DNA of 39,991 bases from a virus, in the IMG/VR virus record IMGVR_UViG_3300042197_001545, positions 1 to 39,991 of that record; one strand, written 5' to 3'. The notes beneath the pieces are model-generated. The model ran no database searches. It was not told the origin of the DNA and saw only the letters and a program-made list of their open reading frames with translations. Position numbers and translations under genes: made by a program. Shown here piece after piece: positions 35,930 through 39,991 of this stretch (positions within the stretch are counted from its first letter, which is position 1; each line of letters begins with the position of its first letter).

Positions 35930-36435
35930 TTGAAATGAAATTGATATCAGAAACTTCTCCTATTCTTCTACAGAAATGTGAAGAGTTTGACTTCAACAAT
36001 CCTCCATACAATCCAAAAGAATTTGCAGACAGTCTTTACGAAACAATGGTAAAGAATGATGGGATTGGTCTATCCGCAAATCAAGTTGGACATTCGTATA
36101 GAGTTTTTGCAATGAGAAGTGACCCTGCTCTTGTTTTGTTCAATCCAAGAATCGTTGATACTTCTGAAAAAATGATTAGTATGAAAGAAGGTTGTCTGAG
36201 TTTTCCTCTATTATTTTTAAACGTAAAGAGACCCGACTATGTTCGTATACGTTTTCAAGATCATACTGGAGAAACAAGAACAGAAATGTTTATTGGTATG
36301 ACTGCTAGAGTATGTTTACATGAATACGATCATCTTGAAGGTCAAGTCTTTACTTCTAAAGCATCCTCTTTTGAATCTCAAAGAGCATTGAGAAAGAGAA
36401 TGATATTACAAAGAAAAGTTAGGAGAGCGGCATGA
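35926..36435 (+). CDS. def: Peptide deformylase
   Basis: Metalloenzyme that removes formyl from the N-terminal Met of new proteins. All three family motifs are present: GIGLSANQVG (46-55), EGCLSFP with metal ligand C90, and HEYDH (132-136) with metal ligands H132 and H136 and catalytic E133. Length is 169. Phage-encoded deformylases are known in cyanophages and are thought to help maturation of host photosystem proteins or fast phage translation. Here it is embedded in a tight gene string after gp46 with four-base overlaps on both sides, so it is phage DNA. Host target unknown. Confidence 0.95.
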   Translation: MIEMKLISETSPILLQKCEEFDFNNPPYNPKEFADSLYETMVKNDGIGLSANQVGHSYRVFAMRSDPALVLFNPRIVDTSEKMISMKEGCLSFPLLFLNVKRPDYVRIRFQDHTGETRTEMFIGMTARVCLHEYDHLEGQVFTSKASSFESQRALRKRMILQRKVRRAA

Positions 36436-36677
36436 GCAATGAAGATCAAAAAGTAAAGCATTCAAAGAGAATTCAACAAAAGAAAAACTATGTTCGCAAG
36501 CAAGTTGGAATTGCAAAAGCGCATCATATGGAAGTAGAAAATCCACATATGTTTGCGAAACATGCCGCAATGGATTGTGGTATTTCTGAATGCCCAATAT
36601 GCTCTAATCCAAGAAAACTCTACAAAGAAAAAACAATCCAAGAACAACGATTTGAGCAGAAAGAACTTATAGAATGA
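36432..36677 (+). CDS. Small putative zinc-binding protein, function unknown
   Basis: An 81-residue basic protein. A helical N-terminus (KRIQQKKNYVRKQVGIAKAH) is followed by HMFAKHAAMDCGISECPICS then NPRKL, with C49, C54, C57 and nearby His residues that could bind one metal ion. This MDCG..eCp.CsNPRKl ending is one I associate with a family in T4-like aquatic phages and some bacteria. It overlaps neighbours by four bases at both ends. It could bind nucleic acid; function is not known. Confidence 0.65.
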   Translation: MSNEDQKVKHSKRIQQKKNYVRKQVGIAKAHHMEVENPHMFAKHAAMDCGISECPICSNPRKLYKEKTIQEQRFEQKELIE

Positions 36678-37138
36678 AAGAAAAATACATCGGCACTTAC
36701 ATGAAAGTTGCTCGTCTATTTGCTGAACACAGTAGCGCAAAAAGAAAGAAAGTTGGTGCGGTCATTGTAAAAGATGATCGCATCATCTCTATTGGGTACA
36801 ATGGTATGCCAGCAGGTTGGAACAATGATTGTGAGGACTTAGTTGTCTATAGAAAAGAAATAGAACCTGGTATTTTTAATATGGAACACACTCACGAATG
36901 GAAAACTAAACCTGAAGTTCTTCATGCAGAATCAAATGCCATTGCTAAACTTGCACGATCTACAGAAAGTGGAGAAGGCGCAACAATGTTTATCACATGC
37001 GCTCCATGCATTGAGTGTGCAAAGTTGATCTATCAGTCTGGCATCAAAGAGGTTTTTTATGATGAAGAATATCGTTCAGATGAAGGAGTAAAATTCCTAA
37101 ATAAATGTAAAGATATGATTGTCTGGAAAAATCCATGA
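36674..37138 (+). CDS. cd: Deoxycytidylate deaminase
   Basis: Converts dCMP to dUMP, feeding thymidylate synthesis. The zinc motif is HAESNAIAK (H84, E86) with CAPCIECAK (C112, C115). The N-terminal YMKVARLFAEHSSAKRKKVG and GYNGMPAGWNNDCED are typical of phage dCMP deaminases. Length is 154 (T4 Cd 193). It overlaps the upstream and downstream genes by four bases. Together with the DNA-modification genes just downstream it indicates phage control of cytosine nucleotides, though it does not itself make a modified base. Confidence 0.93.
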   Translation: MKEKYIGTYMKVARLFAEHSSAKRKKVGAVIVKDDRIISIGYNGMPAGWNNDCEDLVVYRKEIEPGIFNMEHTHEWKTKPEVLHAESNAIAKLARSTESGEGATMFITCAPCIECAKLIYQSGIKEVFYDEEYRSDEGVKFLNKCKDMIVWKNP

Positions 37139-37242
37139 TATTTAAATTTATGTTATGGAGTGTTTTATTCTTCATATCATTTTTCATGTTGATGTTGTTC
37201 ATCGTTATTTTTGGAATACTATTTGGAGTTTTGTTTGGGTGA
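37135..37242 (+). CDS. 35-residue single-helix membrane peptide
   Basis: A very short gene whose ATG overlaps the dCMP deaminase stop (ATGA) and whose stop overlaps a GTG start of the next gene (GTGA). The product is nearly all Phe, Leu, Ile, Met and Val with one Lys near the start, a single transmembrane helix ending in G-L-F-G-type small residues. T4-like phages encode many small membrane peptides that affect host physiology or lysis; no family is recognised. The competing frame starting at ATG 37155 is judged a chance extension of the next gene. Confidence 0.6.
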   Translation: MIFKFMLWSVLFFISFFMLMLFIVIFGILFGVLFG

Positions 37243-38054
37243 TAGATAAATTAATTGAAAAGTCTATAAAAGAAAAATCAAAAGATGAAGAAGTTGCGGT
37301 TCTACTCTCTGGTGGTGTAGATAGCATTTCTGTCGCTTTTGCCGCACATCGTCTTGGAAAAAAAATTACTGGATATACTTTTCATTTAAAGAATCGTCCA
37401 TCATACGATTCAATGAAAGCAGTAGAGATATGCAAAATTATGGGTTGGAACTATGTTGACACTGAAGTACCAACAGACAATCTCAGACAAGACTTTCTTA
37501 CATTAATCAATGAAATTAAATGTGTAAAGAAAACTCAGTTTGAATGTTGCTTTCCATTTCTCTATGTTTATCCAAACATGAAAGAGACAGAAGTATTGAC
37601 TGGACTTGGCGCAGATGGTTACTATGGCGTAAGCAAGAAAGCGTGTATGCATTACAAAACACCAAAATCTAAGTTTGATGAATATCGTAATGATCACTAT
37701 CTACCACACAATCTTGGTGGTAAGATGTGGCAGACAAGAGTAGCAGAAAAGTTTGGAAAGAAATATCTTACACCTTATGTGCATGATGATATACGAGACT
37801 TCTTCTATCAGTTTGATTGGTTTGAAGTCAACAAACCTTTTCAGAAGCATCATGTAGTTAATGCGTTTCCAGAATTTAAAATAATTGGTAAAGTTAACAA
37901 GCATACCAATTTACAATTGTGTGCTGGTATTGATGTGGCATTTGAATCTCTCTTTAATGATCCAATCATCAACTTCCGCAATCGTAAAAGAATGATGGAC
38001 ATCTGCCGTGATTGGCAACAAAGTCGCTTGACTTTTGAAGAAGAAACTGTATAA
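37239..38054 (+). CDS. Asparagine-synthetase-like ATP-pyrophosphatase (synthetase domain only)
   Basis: A PP-loop enzyme that should adenylate a carboxyl group (or similar) using ATP. The PP-loop is SGGVDS (residues 24-29 from GTG 37239). TGLGADGYYG (121-130) corresponds to the G-x-G-x-DE region of AsnB-type synthetase domains, and R167...KYLTPYVHDD with KPFQKHHVV follows the AsnB order. There is no N-terminal glutaminase domain with Cys at position 2, so ammonia or another amine would have to be supplied directly. I choose GTG 37239 because it overlaps the membrane-peptide stop in GTGA; an ATG at 37155 is the alternative, giving 299 residues. Product 271 residues. Adjacent genes suggest a nucleic-acid substrate; this is inference. 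Confidence 0.75.
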   Translation: MIDKLIEKSIKEKSKDEEVAVLLSGGVDSISVAFAAHRLGKKITGYTFHLKNRPSYDSMKAVEICKIMGWNYVDTEVPTDNLRQDFLTLINEIKCVKKTQFECCFPFLYVYPNMKETEVLTGLGADGYYGVSKKACMHYKTPKSKFDEYRNDHYLPHNLGGKMWQTRVAEKFGKKYLTPYVHDDIRDFFYQFDWFEVNKPFQKHHVVNAFPEFKIIGKVNKHTNLQLCAGIDVAFESLFNDPIINFRNRKRMMDICRDWQQSRLTFEEETV

Positions 38055-38056
38055 TA
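38028..38056 (+). promoter_or_regulatory. Sigma70-type promoter before the methyltransferase
   Basis: TTGACT, 17-base spacer, perfect TATAAT. The -10 box ends 6 bases before the ATG at 38063, so a transcript would start at or next to the start codon and be leaderless. Confidence 0.75.
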
Positions 38057-38062
38057 AACACT

Positions 38063-39304
38063 ATGACAAAATACGATCACTATACTGTTGACGATGTAAA
38101 AAAATCATCGGCTAGAAAACTTTTTACTGTAGTCAGCACATTTGCTGGTGGTGGTGGCAGTTCAACTGGCTACCGCATTGCTGGAGGCAAAGTTATTGCA
38201 ATCAACGAATTCGTTGAAGAAGCAATTAAGACTTACTCTACAAACTTCCCAGATACAAAAATTATTCCAGGCGATATCAAAAAATTGACTGGTAAAGATT
38301 TTTTAAAAGTTGCAAATCTAAAGCCAAAAGAACTTGACATACTTGATGGTTCGCCACCATGCTCTGCATTCTCACTTGCTGGTAAGCGTGAAAAGAATTG
38401 GAAAGGCGCAACAAAGCATGTAACAGAATCTTACTTTGATTTTGATACAGGAGAAGTCATTGCATCTTTCGAGACAATCGTGAAGAGTGGTGTGAAGTTT
38501 TACTCTGATGATCAAGTGGTAGAAGCAATTGAAGACTTGTTTTTAGAATACATTCGTATTGCAAAAGAGATACAACCAAAGATCATCATTGCAGAAAATG
38601 TAAAAGGAATCACAATCGGTGAAGCACAAAAGAAACTCATTGAGTTTCAAAATGAATTTGAAAAGATTGAGCCTGGGTATGTAGTCACACATCATGTATT
38701 AAATGCGGCAGACTATGGTGTTCCTCAAGCAAGAGAGAGATTGTTTTTTGTATGCATTCGGCAAGATGTTGCAGATGTAGTTGGAATTAATTTTCTCAAT
38801 GCATCATCAATGACAAAGCCTCCAGCAATTACACCAAATCACATTGGTATCAAAGATGCGATTGATCATGTGCAGAATGACCCAAACGAAGAGCAAGAGT
38901 TGCTTGACTTTGTTCAAGGTTCATTTCAGAAAAAGTTTATTGAACTTCTTCCATTCAACCCAAGCAAACACACAAAGCCTTCTGATAAACAGTTTCGTTC
39001 ACAGAATCCAAAAGGGTCATGCTTCAATATGATTCGCCCAGCGCCACATCTACCATCTCCAACTCTGACACAAGCTGGTCAACAGAAAGGTGTAAGTGGT
39101 GTGTTTCACTACGCAAAGAATCGTAAACTAACAATTAAAGAATTAAAAATACTCATGAGTATGCCAGATGATTACATACTGACTGGTACATTTGATCAAC
39201 AGGCAGAAAGACTTGGTCGTATGGTTGCCCCAAAAATGATGGCAGCACTTGCATCAAATGTTTATCACAAAATTTTGAAACCTTATAAGGAATCTACAAA
39301 ATGA
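38063..39304 (+). CDS. DNA cytosine-C5 methyltransferase family enzyme, candidate carboxymethyltransferase
   Basis: All core C5-methyltransferase motifs are present. Motif I is TFAGGGGSSTGYRIAG, motif IV is GSPPCSAFS with catalytic C100, motif VI is ENV (178-180), and motif VIII is QARER (222-226). A target-recognition region lies at ~230-352, and R354 starts the motif IX segment RKLTIKELK. In motif X the normal G-N-(S/A)-V is G385-R386-M387-V388, so the conserved Asn is Arg. The C100-E178 spacing is 78 residues, about 40 more than in M.HhaI, because of an insertion (~112-155). Length is 413. There is no ribosome site; a sigma70-like promoter abuts the ATG. The end overlaps the CmoA-like gene by four bases. 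With the Asn-to-Arg change and that neighbour, transfer of a carboxymethyl group to cytosine is proposed. Confidence 0.88.
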   Translation: MTKYDHYTVDDVKKSSARKLFTVVSTFAGGGGSSTGYRIAGGKVIAINEFVEEAIKTYSTNFPDTKIIPGDIKKLTGKDFLKVANLKPKELDILDGSPPCSAFSLAGKREKNWKGATKHVTESYFDFDTGEVIASFETIVKSGVKFYSDDQVVEAIEDLFLEYIRIAKEIQPKIIIAENVKGITIGEAQKKLIEFQNEFEKIEPGYVVTHHVLNAADYGVPQARERLFFVCIRQDVADVVGINFLNASSMTKPPAITPNHIGIKDAIDHVQNDPNEEQELLDFVQGSFQKKFIELLPFNPSKHTKPSDKQFRSQNPKGSCFNMIRPAPHLPSPTLTQAGQQKGVSGVFHYAKNRKLTIKELKILMSMPDDYILTGTFDQQAERLGRMVAPKMMAALASNVYHKILKPYKESTK

Positions 39305-39978
39305 AATTTACTTTTGCACAAAGAGAAGAAGGATTTGACAATCACATTGAACATTCAATTCGTGGTTACACAAATCTTTGGAATGACATTCTTAAATATT
39401 CTGAATACTTTGTTGAAGATGATTCTTCAGTCATTGATGTCGGGTGTTCAACAGGTAAGTTAATGAAAGCAATGATTGAACAAAACACATTTGCACCTCG
39501 TGCAAAATACTTTGGTGTAGAGATTGAAGAAGACTTCTTTGCTGGCTTTGATGAAGATGAAAAGAATTATCAAAATCTAAAATACTTTCGTGGTAATGTG
39601 CTTGACTTTGATTTTAAGAATGCAACACTGATTACATCAATTTTCACTCTTCAGTTTATTCCAGAACACATGCGCCGTGATGTAGTGAAAAAAATTTACA
39701 ATGGTCTACGCTATGGTGGTGCGTTTATTTTTGCAGAGAAAACTGTTTCAGAAAACCCACGCATTCAAGAAATTCGCACTTTCACTTACTATGACTACAA
39801 GCGAGAGCATTTTACTTCAGATGACATTCTGGACAAAGAGCGTCAGTTGCGTCATATGATGAAGTTGAGTACTCGCCAAGAACTCATGAGCATGTGTGCA
39901 TGTGCTGGATTTAGTTTTAGTAGAATTGATTCATTCTGGCAGAATCATGGGTTCACAGGATTTATTGCAATTAAATAG
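39301..39978 (+). CDS. cmoA: CmoA homologue, putative carboxy-SAM synthase
   Basis: CmoA makes carboxy-S-adenosyl-methionine from SAM and prephenate. The 225-residue product aligns along its length with E. coli CmoA (247): FTFAQREEGFDNHIEHSIRG with YTNL against [20 protein letters not shown] with GYSN, then VIDVGCSTG (SAM site, 44-52), IFTLQFIPE, KIYNGLRYGGAFIFAEK, and the C-terminal CAGFSFSRIDSFWQNHGFTG with FIAIK against [20 protein letters not shown] with ALK. K-E-R181 lies near the position of E. coli Arg199, which contacts the Cx-SAM carboxylate. In bacteria CmoA partners with CmoB for tRNA; no CmoB is seen here. The four-base overlap with the DNA methyltransferase suggests Cx-SAM is meant for DNA. 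Confidence 0.85.
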   Translation: MKFTFAQREEGFDNHIEHSIRGYTNLWNDILKYSEYFVEDDSSVIDVGCSTGKLMKAMIEQNTFAPRAKYFGVEIEEDFFAGFDEDEKNYQNLKYFRGNVLDFDFKNATLITSIFTLQFIPEHMRRDVVKKIYNGLRYGGAFIFAEKTVSENPRIQEIRTFTYYDYKREHFTSDDILDKERQLRHMMKLSTRQELMSMCACAGFSFSRIDSFWQNHGFTGFIAIK

Positions 39979-39986
39979 GAAATATC

Positions 39987-39991
39987 ATGTT
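39987..39991 (+). CDS. Start of the next gene (truncated by window end)
   Basis: An ATG at 39987 with AGGA eight bases upstream follows the CmoA-like stop by 8 bases. Only five bases are visible, so the product is unknown. It may belong to the same modification cluster. Confidence 0.45.

Noticed and set aside
37155-37238. N-terminal extension of the AsnB-like protein from ATG 37155
   Set aside because: The extra 28 residues overlap a convincing membrane peptide in another frame, while GTG 37239 gives a GTGA stop-start overlap typical of this genome. Kept as an alternative.
38023-38033. MotA box (T4 middle promoter) upstream of the methyltransferase
   Set aside because: CGCTTGA is only a partial match, and the TTGACT -35 with 17-base spacing explains the promoter without MotA.
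37239-38054. QueC or other 7-deazaguanine enzyme as identity of the PP-loop protein
   Set aside because: The order SGGVDS, TGLGADGYYG and the C-terminal pattern fit AsnB-type synthetase domains better, and no other deazaguanine genes are in the window.
39301-39978. Role of the CmoA-like protein in tRNA modification only
   Set aside because: No CmoB homologue or tRNA gene in the window, and the gene is translationally coupled to a DNA methyltransferase with the motif X change. Not excluded, only less likely.

Overview
The window is a continuous piece of a T4-like (Myoviridae-type, contractile-tail) phage genome. All genes lie on the + strand and are packed almost without gaps. No gene-free stretch exceeds about 100 bases, and I saw no tRNA, rRNA, CRISPR or insertion sequence. 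The gene order 13-14-15-16-17-18-19-20-(67)-21-22-23-(3)-uvsY-uvsW-55-47-46, the DUF4815 giant tail protein, and the small structural families resemble T4-like phages of marine and freshwater bacteria (cyanophage or pelagiphage type, 'exo/far-T4') more than coliphage T4. The DNA is AT-rich. The host cannot be named from the sequence; most genes have clear AGGAG-type ribosome sites.

Layout. 1-12081: tail and baseplate periphery. It holds the end of an unrecognised virion protein, baseplate wedge gp8, a 2070-residue DUF4815 protein, a fibre protein, small structural proteins and a Gly/Cys-rich putative adhesin, and closes with a strong terminator. 12158-21510: neck (gp13, gp14), tail completion (gp15), terminase (gp16, gp17), sheath (gp18), two tail-tube paralogues (gp19) and portal (gp20). 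21488-24176: three accessory virion genes, including a collagen-like fibre with 56 unbroken Gly-X-Y triplets. 24215-28784: prohead core, protease and major capsid protein (gp67-like, an internal protein with a capsid-targeting N-terminus, a very basic core protein, gp21, gp22, gp23), ending in a UUCG-loop terminator. 28882-29400: a tube-fold tail-completion protein. 29442-36435: recombination and late sigma (UvsY, UvsW, gp55, gp47, gp46), with a 2-oxoglutarate oxygenase between 47 and 46 and a peptide deformylase after 46. 36432-39978: a zinc-binding small protein, dCMP deaminase, a one-helix membrane peptide, and a putative DNA-modification cluster.

Regulation. Nine exact TATAAATA boxes (T4 late promoter -10, read by gp55 sigma) and two near-matches occur only upstream of structural genes in 1-28860. 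The recombination and modification half instead shows sigma70-like promoters, at 29384-29412 and 38028-38056. The gene for the late sigma factor itself lies in the window at 31776.

Most notable region. At 37239-39978 three adjacent genes encode an asparagine-synthetase-like ATP-pyrophosphatase domain without a glutaminase domain, a DNA cytosine-C5 methyltransferase, and a close CmoA homologue (carboxy-SAM synthase). In the methyltransferase the motif X Asn of the usual 'GN' is replaced by Arg, the position where an engineered Asn-to-Lys change is known to let a C5-methyltransferase use carboxy-SAM. I infer a natural pathway that carboxymethylates cytosine in DNA, with a possible further amidation or conjugation of the carboxyl group by the ATP-pyrophosphatase. 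This is a hypothesis built from sequence motifs and gene order; the chemistry is unproven.
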